Source: Bacillota bacterium (GTDB lineage Bacteria > Bacillota > Bacilli > Tumebacillales > Effusibacillaceae). From it: a DNA stretch of 17,017 nucleotides. Positions 1 to 6,433 of this stretch are shown here, piece after piece. Under the pieces are notes generated by a model, which saw nothing but the letters and a program-made list of their open reading frames with translations, ran no database searches and was not told where the DNA came from. Made by a program: the position numbers and the translations under genes. Numbering within the stretch: position 1 is the stretch's first letter; each line of letters begins with the position of its first letter. The DNA lies in NCBI GenBank assembly GCA_020059765.1, contig JAGVBM010000044.1, positions 1 through 17,017 on the forward strand, written 5' to 3'.

Positions 1-61
1 CCCTCAGGCGGTGTGGGGAACGGGACCGATGGATGAAACGACATTTACGCCGAAAATGTAG
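1..61 (+). CDS. 3' end of an unidentified protein gene (partial)
   Basis: An open frame enters from the left edge (codons start at base 2) and ends with TAG at 59-61. The 19 visible residues end in ETTFTPKM. I do not recognise the family and the piece is too short to assign. Support for a real gene end comes from the strong intrinsic terminator that starts 15 nt after the stop codon. The other two plus frames are not clearly better, so the reading frame itself is an inference. Confidence 0.45.
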   Translation, partial: PQAVWGTGPMDETTFTPKM

Positions 62-76
62 AGCGGGTGAAGACTG

Positions 77-123
77 CAGGCTCTTGCGTTGTGTTATAGC
101 GACACATCGCGGGAGCCTGTTTT
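77..123 (+). terminator. Rho-independent terminator after the left-edge gene
   Basis: A long hairpin pairs 77-94 with 102-119. It has a GC-rich base of seven pairs (CAGGCTC with GAGCCTG), two G-U pairs, three GC pairs, one T-T mismatch, five more pairs, and a 7-nt loop. It is followed at once by TTTT at 120-123. This ends transcription of the gene entering from the left and insulates it from the coiled-coil gene at 280. Confidence 0.85.
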
Positions 124-279
124 GTGTGGTTGAATGTTTCACCTGTTTTCGATTTTAATTGATAGAAAATGTATCAAAAATTCAACACTATGTATGAGCA
201 TTATGATAGAATAGAAAGCACCGGAGCATTTTTATCCGGTAATTCAAATTTCAAATCAAAAGACGAGGGGGTGACAAAA

Positions 280-582
280 ATGGATGAAACAAAAGAGATT
301 CTGACAGCTATTATAGGACGGCTTGAAGAAATGGGTGCCGACATGAAAGGCATGAAGGCAGGAATCAGCGAACTGAAAGCCGATGTCAGCCAGTTGAAAG
401 CGGATGTCAACCAACTGAAAGCGGATGTCAGCCAGTTGAAAGCGGATGTGGAAACTCTGAAGGAAGGACAAATCCGAATGGAAGAGCGGCTTGATCGAAT
501 CGAAGCCAATCAGGAATATTTTTCGGCGAAATGGCTGGAACACGATAAGGAAATCCTGCGTTTGAAACGTCAAGGAATTTGA
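280..582 (+). CDS. Small coiled-coil protein with heptad repeats, unknown function
   Basis: This encodes a 100-aa soluble protein. I chose ATG 280 because a good Shine-Dalgarno stretch (GAGGGGGTGA, 265-274) sits 5 nt upstream; an upstream in-frame ATG at 169 has no comparable site. Residues 31-58 are four consecutive heptads of the form (E/Q)LKADVx, with hydrophobic L and V at the a/d-type positions. The segment after them (QIRMEERLDRIEANQ) continues the helical pattern. The tail SAKWLEHDKEILRLKRQGI is basic. No signal peptide or membrane segment is visible. The protein probably forms a parallel coiled-coil bundle. Similar small LKxDV-repeat proteins are usually annotated as hypothetical; some sit near phage lysis genes, but nothing here proves that link. 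It stands alone between a terminator and the B12 promoter. No convincing promoter or terminator of its own was found. Confidence 0.75.
   Translation: MDETKEILTAIIGRLEEMGADMKGMKAGISELKADVSQLKADVNQLKADVSQLKADVETLKEGQIRMEERLDRIEANQEYFSAKWLEHDKEILRLKRQGI
370..453 (+). repeat. Four tandem 21-nt repeats encoding coiled-coil heptads
   Basis: Units lie at 370-390, 391-411, 412-432 and 433-453, all in frame. Each encodes (E/Q)LKADV plus one variable residue. Units 2 and 4 share CAGTTGAAAGCGGATGT exactly, and units 1 and 3 share the CTGAAAGC and GATGTCAGC parts, so a 42-nt two-unit duplication explains the array best. Copy number could vary between strains by slippage or unequal recombination. Confidence 0.85.
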
Positions 583-752
583 AATACCTCTCCTGGAAAG
601 CCCACCTCATTGACAAATTTCATTCTTGATTGGGACGCCGGGCGGATCTTATGATGACCGTGTAATGGCTGCCAAGTTCCGCGTTTTGTTGCCAAGAACC
701 CTTTTTCCCGCATGTCCCCTCACAGCTTGGATGAACAATTCCCGCTTTCCTA
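583..752. other. Intergenic stretch before the B12 promoter
   Basis: This holds no convincing gene, terminator or repeat. One plus-strand open frame of about 51 codons (614-769) has no good start. It contains the string GGSYDDRVMAA (641-673), which resembles the C-terminal end of some phage terminase large subunits. This is too little to call a pseudogene. Confidence 0.5.
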
Positions 753-781
753 TTGTCGACCCTTCTTAGGTACCGTATAAT
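753..781 (+). promoter_or_regulatory. Sigma-A-type promoter of the B12 operon
   Basis: The -35 candidate TTGTCG (753-758, 4 of 6 consensus bases) and a perfect -10 TATAAT (776-781) are separated by 17 bp. Transcription would begin near 788, about 20 nt before the first helix of the cobalamin riboswitch. That is the expected layout for a riboswitch-controlled leader. Confidence 0.75.
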
Positions 782-804
782 TAACAATCGAGAAGTGCAT
801 ATGG

Positions 805-985
805 TTTCAAACAGGTCTTTGCTTGTAACGAGAGCGAAGTGAAAAGGGAAGTTCGGTGCAAATCCGACGCGGTCCCGCCACTGTAAGTGGGGAGCTGTGT
901 TTTATTGATCCACTGTCAGAATAGGCTGACGGGAAGGAGAAACACAGTCTTGATCCATGAGCCAGGAGACCTGCCTGTTTGAACG
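805..985 (+). promoter_or_regulatory. Cobalamin (AdoCbl) riboswitch aptamer
   Basis: The leader carries the hallmarks of the cobalamin riboswitch: GGTGCAAATCCGACGCGGTC at 855-874 followed by CCGCCACTGTAA, and the B12 box AGCCAGGAGACCTGCC at 960-975. The closing P1 helix can be drawn between AAACAGG (809-815) and CCTGTTT (974-980). The variable arm (about 895-950) contains AACACAG near 941-947, which can pair with CTGTGTT at 895-901. The aptamer stands directly upstream of cobT and senses intracellular B12. With ligand bound, the downstream terminator is expected to form and shut the operon off. Confidence 0.95.
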
Positions 986-1014
986 ACGGATTTCCTTCGG
1001 GTCAAAGGAAAGAC

Positions 1015-1039
1015 GAGGAAGCGAGTTGTTCGCGCCTTC
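1015..1039 (+). promoter_or_regulatory. Candidate antiterminator of the cobalamin riboswitch
   Basis: GAGG (1015-1018, given as G1015 A G G) can pair with CTTC (1036-1039, one G-U), and GCGA (1021-1024) with TCGC (1030-1033), around a 2x2 internal loop and a GTTGT loop. This structure would occupy 1033-1039, the 5' arm of the terminator, so the two hairpins exclude each other. That is the geometry expected of an expression platform. It is my own pairing model, not a match to a known element. Confidence 0.45.
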
Positions 1040-1071
1040 ATATCCCTTTGGAAATGGAGGCGTTTTTGTTT
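1033..1071 (+). terminator. Riboswitch-controlled intrinsic terminator
   Basis: CGCCTTCAT (1033-1041) pairs with ATGGAGGCG (1054-1062), nine pairs including one G-U, with a 12-nt loop. TTTTTGTTT (1063-1071) follows immediately. It lies after the aptamer and just before the cobT ribosome-binding site, so it controls transcription of the whole B12 operon. Confidence 0.85.
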
Positions 1072-1105
1072 GGAATCGGGACACGAAAACCGGGGAGGAA
1101 TGAAG

Positions 1106-2173
1106 ATGCTACACGACATTATCAGCCAAATACAACCGTTGGACGAAAACGCGATGCAGCAGACGCAAAGCCGATTGAACCAGTTGACCAAACCGCAGGG
1201 AAGTTTGGGGCGTTTGGAGGAACTTGCCGTTCAATTGGCGGGGATAACGGGAGATATGCAGAGAGAGTACGCCGACAAGCGGGTGGTCGTCATGGCGGCG
1301 GATCACGGGGTTGTTGCAGAAGGGGTGTCCGCGTTTCCGCAAGCCGTCACCGAACAGATGGTGCTTAATTTTCTGGCGGGCGGCGCAGCCGTCAATGTGA
1401 TGGCCGGACAGGCTGGCGCGAAGGTCGTCTGTGTCGATGTGGGGGTGGCGGCTGACCTGTCGCGCGCAGACGGGTTGGTCGACAAAAAAATCGCCCTCGG
1501 CACCCGCAATATGCTGCGGGAACCGGCGATGACCCGGGAGCAGGCGATTCGGTCGCTGGAAGCGGGAATCGAAGCGGCGCTGGAACAAATAAAGGCCGGA
1601 GCCGATTTGTTGGCCACCGGCGAGATGGGAATCGGCAATACAACGGCCAGTTCGGCCATGTTGGCGGCGTATTCCGGAAGACCGCCGGAAGAAGTGGCGG
1701 GACGGGGAACGGGCATTGCCGATGCGGCGCTGCAGCACAAAATGAACGTCATTCAACAGGCGCTGCTGTTTCACCGACCTGATGCCAACGATCCGATCGA
1801 TGTGCTGCACAAGGTGGGCGGCTTTGAGATCGGCGCCATGGCCGGATTGATCCTGGGCGCCGCATCTCGGCGGACGCCGGTGCTGATTGACGGGTTCATT
1901 TCGACTGTGGCGGCGTTATGTGCCGTACGGCTGGCGCCGCAAGCGAAGTCGTATCTGATACCGTCCCATTTGTCGGAAGAGCCGGGACACAGGATTGCCC
2001 TGCAGCAATTGGGGCTGTCACCGATGCTGCAGATGAACATGCGCTTGGGGGAAGGAACAGGCGCTGCGCTGCTGTTTCCGATGATTGACACGGCACAGCG
2101 AATCATGCGGGACATGGCGACTTTTCAGCAGGCCGGGGTTTCGGAACGGAGCGAGTCGGATGGGATGGATTGA
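1106..2173 (+). CDS. cobT: CobT, nicotinate-nucleotide--dimethylbenzimidazole phosphoribosyltransferase
   Basis: CobT moves the ribose-5-phosphate of nicotinate mononucleotide onto 5,6-dimethylbenzimidazole to give alpha-ribazole-5'-phosphate, the activated lower ligand of B12. ATG 1106 is preferred because GGGGAGG (1092-1098) lies 7 nt upstream; ATG 1100 is too close to that site. The product is 355 aa, normal for the family. Visible family motifs are QGSLGRLEELA near the N-terminus, GEMGIGNTTASSA in the middle, and RLGEGTGAAL near the C-terminus. In that last motif Glu316 matches the catalytic Glu317 of the Salmonella enzyme. It is the first gene of the riboswitch-controlled operon and overlaps cobD by 14 nt, which suggests translational coupling. 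A source of dimethylbenzimidazole (for example BluB) is not in this window. Confidence 0.97.
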   Translation: MLHDIISQIQPLDENAMQQTQSRLNQLTKPQGSLGRLEELAVQLAGITGDMQREYADKRVVVMAADHGVVAEGVSAFPQAVTEQMVLNFLAGGAAVNVMAGQAGAKVVCVDVGVAADLSRADGLVDKKIALGTRNMLREPAMTREQAIRSLEAGIEAALEQIKAGADLLATGEMGIGNTTASSAMLAAYSGRPPEEVAGRGTGIADAALQHKMNVIQQALLFHRPDANDPIDVLHKVGGFEIGAMAGLILGAASRRTPVLIDGFISTVAALCAVRLAPQAKSYLIPSHLSEEPGHRIALQQLGLSPMLQMNMRLGEGTGAALLFPMIDTAQRIMRDMATFQQAGVSERSESDGMD

Positions 2174-3269
2174 AAAATTCGGCCACGGCGGAGACTTGCG
2201 AACGGCGGCTGATGAATTCGGTTTGCGGCAGACCGATTTTTTGGATTTCAGCGCCAATATCAATCCGTTAGGGCCGCCGGCAGCTGTCAGGGAGGTCCTG
2301 CAAGCCGGTTTGCGGGGAATCGTTCATTATCCGGATCCCGATCATCGCGGGTTGCGCAAGGCACTTTCCGACAAGCTGCATGTCAATCCGGAATCGATCC
2401 TGATCGGAAACGGGGCGGCGGAGTGCATGTCGCTGGCGATTCTCGGGCTGCAGCCTGGCAAGGTGGGCGTGGTGCATCCCGGTTTTCTGGAATATGAACA
2501 ATTCGCCTTGCAATTTGGCGCCCAGGTCCAATCTTGTGTGGGAAAACCGGAACTTGCGATGCAGCCGGATCTGGAGGAATTGCGCCGGTTGTTTCGGGAG
2601 ACGGACATGGTGTTTATCGGGCATCCCAACAATCCGACAGGATTGGCCTATCGGCTGGAGGAACTGCGAATGCTGGGCCGGTGGGCAGAGGACAGCGATA
2701 CCTATCTGGTGGTTGATGAAGCGTTTCTCGATTTTTTGCCGGAAGAAGCGCAGCATTCATTGCTGCCGGAGTTGGAAGATTATCCGAATGTCATTTTGAT
2801 TCGCTCAATGACCAAGTTTTATGCGATTCCCGGACTGCGCTTGGGGTATGCGGCGGCACATCCGAACACAATCGTTAAGATGAAGCGCAAACAAGTGACG
2901 TGGAGTGTCAATGGATTGGCACTGGAAGCGGGAGAAGCTTGTTTGCGGGAGACGGAGTATGAACGGCAGACCCGCAGTTTGATCGGAGCAGAACGCCGCT
3001 TCTTGTCCGAATCGATCAGTACCCGATTCGGTTGGCAGGTGTGGCCGGGGCGGGCGAATTTTCTGCTGGTCCGGCTGCCGGCTGCACTGCAAGCTGCCGA
3101 TCTGCAATACCGTTTGGGGCAGAAAGGGATCCTGATTCGCGACTGTTCCATGTATCCGGGTCTGACGCCGCATGATTTTCGGATTGCCGTGCGGACACGG
3201 GAAGAGAATGAGCGGCTGCTGCAAGCGATGCAGGACGTGCTGGCTGGATGGGACAGCCGTATCCGATGA
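2160..3269 (+). CDS. cobD: CobD, L-threonine-O-3-phosphate decarboxylase (PLP enzyme)
   Basis: This is a fold-type I aminotransferase-like PLP enzyme that decarboxylates L-threonine-phosphate to (R)-1-amino-2-propanol phosphate, the linker that CbiB attaches to cobyric acid. The product is 369 aa (Salmonella CobD is 364). ATG 2160 has GGAG at 2148-2151, 8 nt upstream, and gives the family's typical N-terminus (GHGGDLRTAA, then DFSANINPLGPP). GHPNNPTGL is the usual cofactor-pocket motif. SMTKFYAIPGLRLGY holds the PLP lysine (Lys219). The closest alternative is histidinol-phosphate aminotransferase (HisC), but the GHGGD/DFSANINP start and the B12 neighbours favour CobD. It starts inside the end of cobT and is 36 nt from cobU. 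Confidence 0.95.
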   Translation: MGWIEKFGHGGDLRTAADEFGLRQTDFLDFSANINPLGPPAAVREVLQAGLRGIVHYPDPDHRGLRKALSDKLHVNPESILIGNGAAECMSLAILGLQPGKVGVVHPGFLEYEQFALQFGAQVQSCVGKPELAMQPDLEELRRLFRETDMVFIGHPNNPTGLAYRLEELRMLGRWAEDSDTYLVVDEAFLDFLPEEAQHSLLPELEDYPNVILIRSMTKFYAIPGLRLGYAAAHPNTIVKMKRKQVTWSVNGLALEAGEACLRETEYERQTRSLIGAERRFLSESISTRFGWQVWPGRANFLLVRLPAALQAADLQYRLGQKGILIRDCSMYPGLTPHDFRIAVRTREENERLLQAMQDVLAGWDSRIR

Positions 3270-3305
3270 GCAACAAATGGGCCTTGCAGAGAGGAGGAGT
3301 CCGGC

Positions 3306-3899
3306 ATGAAATTGCTGTTTGTCACAGGCGGCGTCCGCTCCGGAAAGAGCCGGTTCGCCGAGCAGCTGTCTGAACAATTGGCACGCAAACTGGCCGGGCA
3401 AGGATCTGCCGCGAAAGGATCGGACGAGGACGGATCGGTGCTGTATGTGGCAACGGCACGGGCACTCGATGAAGAAATGGAACGGCGCATTTGGCTTCAT
3501 CAACAACGGCGTCCGGTCGATTGGGGATTGCTGGAGTCGCCGGATCAGCTTCCGTCTGCAACCGGTACACTCGACAAGTTCTCGGCAGTGCTGATTGACA
3601 GTTTGACATCCTGGATCAGCAACCGATTGCTGGAACTGCCGGAGCAACAGCAAGCAGATCTGTCAGAGGCACAGCGGATCCTGCAGGAATTGATGGACTG
3701 GGCCGGGGAGATCCGTGAGGCAAGCGGAGAGGGCGCTGTTATTCTCGTCTCCGACGAGGTCGGTCTGGGAGGTGTCGCCATGTCGCCGTTGGGACGCCGG
3801 TTTCAAGATCTGCTGGGCGAGGCCAACCAACGGATCGCCGAACAGGCGGATGAAATGTACGTCCTGTTTTCCGGCATCCCGCTCAAAGTGAAAGGATGA
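3306..3899 (+). CDS. cobU: CobU, adenosylcobinamide kinase / guanylyltransferase
   Basis: This bifunctional enzyme phosphorylates adenosylcobinamide and then adds GMP to give adenosylcobinamide-GDP, the substrate of CobS. It has 197 aa. AGGAGGAG (3292-3299), 6 nt before ATG 3306, fixes the start. A P-loop GGVRSGKS occupies residues 8-15. YVATARALDEEM with the following RIWLHQQRRP matches the Salmonella segment that carries the guanylylated histidine, so His65 should be that residue (His46 in Salmonella). LIDSLTSWISN and VSDEVGLGG are further family motifs. About 17 extra residues (roughly 27-43, rich in Gly, Ala and Lys) separate the P-loop helix from the next strand, compared with Salmonella CobU. 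Its stop overlaps the cobS start by 4 nt (ATGA). Confidence 0.96.
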   Translation: MKLLFVTGGVRSGKSRFAEQLSEQLARKLAGQGSAAKGSDEDGSVLYVATARALDEEMERRIWLHQQRRPVDWGLLESPDQLPSATGTLDKFSAVLIDSLTSWISNRLLELPEQQQADLSEAQRILQELMDWAGEIREASGEGAVILVSDEVGLGGVAMSPLGRRFQDLLGEANQRIAEQADEMYVLFSGIPLKVKG

Positions 3900-4663
3900 T
3901 CGAAGTGAAGCCGTTTCTTTACGCCCTCTCGTTTTTGACGCGTATTCCGGTACCGCCGGCACTCACCGCATCCCATACGGCTGCCGGCGAGGACTGGCAA
4001 AAAAGCGTCGCCTATTATCCAATCGTCGGCGCCGTCATCGGATTGCTCCTATGGGGAGCGGCGGCGATGGCCGATGTCCTCTTTTCGAACCTGCTGGCCG
4101 CCGTTTTCCTCATTGTCATCTGGGTATTTCTTACCGGCGGGCTGCATATGGACGGTTGGATGGATGTGGCGGACGGTCTGGGAAGCAATCGCAGCCGGGA
4201 CGAGATGCTGCGGATCATGAAAGACAGCCGGTCAGGCGCCATGGGAGTGACGGCGGCGATTTTGCTGCTGCTCGTCAAAACGGCGGGAGTGCATGACATC
4301 CTGCTCGCGAAGCACGGGGCATGGCTTGTCCTGCCGCCGGTGCTTGGGCGATTCGTCCTGTCGGCTGCCATCCGGTATTGGCCGTACGTATCGGAAAATG
4401 GGATTGGCAGCGGACTGCGAAACGGGATCAACAGCGGACACTTGCTGGCTTATCTGCTTGTTCTGGCAGCAGCAGCGGCGTGGTGGAAAAGCGCTGCCGG
4501 TCTGGCTGTAGTGGCGCTGGTTTTGTTTATAAGCTGGCAGTTTGCCGTCTATTTGAATCGCAGGCTCGGCGGTTTGACCGGGGATTGTTACGGGGCGTTG
4601 GTCGAATGGACCGAGACGGTCACATTGGTGCTGCTTGTTTTGCTGCAGGCATGGGGGAAGTAA
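3896..4663 (+). CDS. cobS: CobS, adenosylcobinamide-GDP ribazoletransferase (membrane cobalamin synthase)
   Basis: CobS joins adenosylcobinamide-GDP with alpha-ribazole (or its 5'-phosphate) to make adenosylcobalamin (phosphate). It is an integral membrane protein of 255 aa. The N-terminus (FLTRIPVP) and the acidic, metal-binding motif GGLHMDGWMDVADGL (residues 81-95, with Asp86, Asp90 and Asp93), followed by KDSRSGAMG, are diagnostic. Several hydrophobic stretches are seen near residues 43-80, 115-150 and 180-210. The last region ends with the GDCYGA motif close to the C-terminus. ATG 3896 overlaps the cobU stop; a GTG at 3905 with AAAGG at 3891-3895 is an alternative start. cbiZ follows after 20 nt. 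Confidence 0.96.
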   Translation: MIEVKPFLYALSFLTRIPVPPALTASHTAAGEDWQKSVAYYPIVGAVIGLLLWGAAAMADVLFSNLLAAVFLIVIWVFLTGGLHMDGWMDVADGLGSNRSRDEMLRIMKDSRSGAMGVTAAILLLLVKTAGVHDILLAKHGAWLVLPPVLGRFVLSAAIRYWPYVSENGIGSGLRNGINSGHLLAYLLVLAAAAAWWKSAAGLAVVALVLFISWQFAVYLNRRLGGLTGDCYGALVEWTETVTLVLLVLLQAWGK

Positions 4664-4683
4664 GCGATTTTCAGGAGAGGAAG

Positions 4684-5412
4684 ATGGGCATGGCGCAGCC
4701 GTTTCGGACGGAAACTCGCTTCCGGTCGGAAGTATGGCCTGATTTTACAATGGAATTGCGGGAGGATCATCTGGCGGCGGAAACGAAGACAACCTGCGCA
4801 ACGATCAGCAGCGCTGTGTGGGGAGGCGGTCTGCAGGCAGCACGCCGTTTCGTCAATTGGCAGGTGCCCCTGACCTACAGGTGCGACACTCCCGTGGCGT
4901 GCATGCGCAGCAAGATTCTGGATTGGGGCTATTCCCTGGAAGAGACTGTCGGGCTGCAAACGGCGGCGAATGTCCGGCAGGCGTCCCTGCAGGAAATGGA
5001 GGGGGACCAATTCTCCATGATCTGCTGCGCGACTGTCGGCACCAGCAACGCGGCGCGGGCGGGAACGCCGCGAACTGTTTTTTCCGCCTATCAGCCCGGG
5101 ACGATCAACATCATGCTCTGGATGGATGCACAGATGACCCCGGCCGCCATGGTGAACGGCATCCTGACGGCTACGGAAGCGAAAAGCGCCGCCTTGCAGG
5201 ACCTGCAAATTCGCGATGAAACAGGGCAGATGGCCACTGGGACGACAACCGATTCGATCGTCTTGGCAATCACGCAGAACCCACGCTATCCATATCCTCA
5301 CTTGTTTGCCGGAACGGCCACCACCATCGGCAACGCCATCGGCCGGTTGGTTTACCGGGCCGTATACGAGGTGGCAGCCGGACATGCCCATTCCCAAACG
5401 GAGATGGGGTGA
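4684..5412 (+). CDS. cbiZ: CbiZ, adenosylcobinamide amidohydrolase
   Basis: CbiZ hydrolyses the amide bond of adenosylcobinamide to release adenosylcobyric acid, so scavenged cobinamide or incomplete corrinoids can re-enter the pathway at CbiB. The 242-aa product shows family-type motifs in order: SSAVWGGGLQAARRFVN (43-59), CATVGTSNAARAG (115-127), INIMLWMDA (141-149), ATEAKSAALQDL (163-174), ATGTTTDSIVLA (184-195) and FAGTATTIGNAIGRLV (208-223). The frame is open upstream into cobS, but AGGAG (4673-4677) just before ATG 4684 sets the start; ATG 4690 is possible. No membrane segment is seen. The gene ends in a 4-nt overlap with cbiB, whose product uses the CbiZ product. The enzyme was first described in archaea and occurs patchily in bacteria. 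Confidence 0.92.
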   Translation: MGMAQPFRTETRFRSEVWPDFTMELREDHLAAETKTTCATISSAVWGGGLQAARRFVNWQVPLTYRCDTPVACMRSKILDWGYSLEETVGLQTAANVRQASLQEMEGDQFSMICCATVGTSNAARAGTPRTVFSAYQPGTINIMLWMDAQMTPAAMVNGILTATEAKSAALQDLQIRDETGQMATGTTTDSIVLAITQNPRYPYPHLFAGTATTIGNAIGRLVYRAVYEVAAGHAHSQTEMG

Positions 5413-6371
5413 GCCGCATGTCTGCTTGGATGATCTTGCTGGCTGCCTATTTGACAGACCGGATGATCGGCGATCCCCGGGCGATTCCGCATCCGGTGGT
5501 CTGGATGGGGAAAGTGATCGTCTGGCTGGAACATGGGATACGTCGGCATGTACGAAGAGAATCCCGTCTCAAGTGGGCGGGGATGCTGCTGCCCCTGCTG
5601 TTGGCGGGTGGCAGTTACGGGATTGTCGAGCTGCTGCTCGCTCTGGCTGAGATGATCCATCCGTGGCTGGCTCGGGCGCTGGAAGTCGGGTTGATTGCTT
5701 CCACCATCGCAGTGAAGGGATTGGCTGAGGCGGGAATCGGCATTTATCAGCGGCTTGCCGACTCCAGACTTCCGGAAGCGCGAAAAGCGCTGTCAATGGT
5801 GGTGGGCAGAGACACGGAACAACTTGACGAACGGGAAGTGGCGCGGGGTGCGATCGAAACGGTAGCGGAAAACATCGTGGATGCCATCGTGTCCCCCTTG
5901 TTTTACGCCGCGATCGGCGGCGCTCCTTTGGCGATGGCCTATCGTGCCGTCAACACACTGGATTCTATGGTCGGCTACAAAAACGAACGGTATCGCAATT
6001 TGGGATGGGCCTCCGCGCGGTTGGATGACGCCGCCAATTACCTGCCAGCCCGTTTGGCCGCCATGTTTCTGGTCGCGGCCAGTTGGACGATGGGTCTCAA
6101 CTGGCGTCACGCGTGGACGATCATTCGCCGCGATGCAAGGCTGCACCCCAGTCCGAACAGCGGATGGACGGAAGCGGGAACTGCGGGCGCTTTGAGCATT
6201 CAATTGGGAGGGACGAATTATTACCAAGGGATTCCTTCCCTGCGCGCGAAATTGGGAGAGCCGCTGCGGCAGATTGACGCGCATGATATTCAGGTAACTG
6301 TAGATTTGATGAAACGGACCTCCTGGATGTTTCTTGCCGTTTGTTTGATCGGGATGACCGCATTCGGGTAG
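5409..6371 (+). CDS. cbiB: CbiB, adenosylcobinamide-phosphate synthase (membrane)
   Basis: CbiB attaches aminopropanol phosphate to adenosylcobyric acid. It is a membrane protein of about 320 aa. The start AYLTDRMIGDPRAIPHPVVWMG is typical, and AIETVAENIVDAIVSPLFY, NTLDSMVGYKNERY, RLDDAANYLPARL and PNSGWTEAGTAGAL are conserved family blocks. Hydrophobic segments lie near residues 55-75, 85-105, 150-175, 205-225 and at the C-terminus. GTG 5409 overlaps the cbiZ stop (GTGA) and has GGAG 5 nt upstream (5400-5403). ATG 5418 with GGGGTGA (5406-5412) is an equally good start and would shorten the protein by three residues. The neighbours supply both substrates: cobD the linker and cbiZ the cobyric acid. 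Confidence 0.96.
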   Translation: MSRMSAWMILLAAYLTDRMIGDPRAIPHPVVWMGKVIVWLEHGIRRHVRRESRLKWAGMLLPLLLAGGSYGIVELLLALAEMIHPWLARALEVGLIASTIAVKGLAEAGIGIYQRLADSRLPEARKALSMVVGRDTEQLDEREVARGAIETVAENIVDAIVSPLFYAAIGGAPLAMAYRAVNTLDSMVGYKNERYRNLGWASARLDDAANYLPARLAAMFLVAASWTMGLNWRHAWTIIRRDARLHPSPNSGWTEAGTAGALSIQLGGTNYYQGIPSLRAKLGEPLRQIDAHDIQVTVDLMKRTSWMFLAVCLIGMTAFG

Positions 6372-6433
6372 AGAAGCAGCAATTTGTGTGGGAAAGCATC
6401 ACTTTGTTGATCATTCAGTGGAGGTTGCCGCAT

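Noticed and set aside
370..453. Short regular repeats that could be taken for a CRISPR array
   Set aside because: The units are contiguous 21-mers without spacers, stay in frame, and encode coiled-coil heptads.
2805..3653. 282-codon minus-strand open frame across cobD and cobU
   Set aside because: It lies antisense to two well-supported genes, crosses their boundary, and shows no recognisable motif; it is a by-product of GC-rich codon use.
4321..4683. Upstream extension of CbiZ through cobS in another frame
   Set aside because: The extra 121 residues are antagonistic to the cobS reading frame, lack family similarity, and a proper Shine-Dalgarno site precedes ATG 4684.
6341..6433. 31-codon N-terminal extension of CobQ
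   Set aside because: It overlaps the end of cbiB, has no ribosome-binding site, and CobQ homologues begin near the IQGTSSDAGKS block; GGAGG at 6420-6424 supports ATG 6434.
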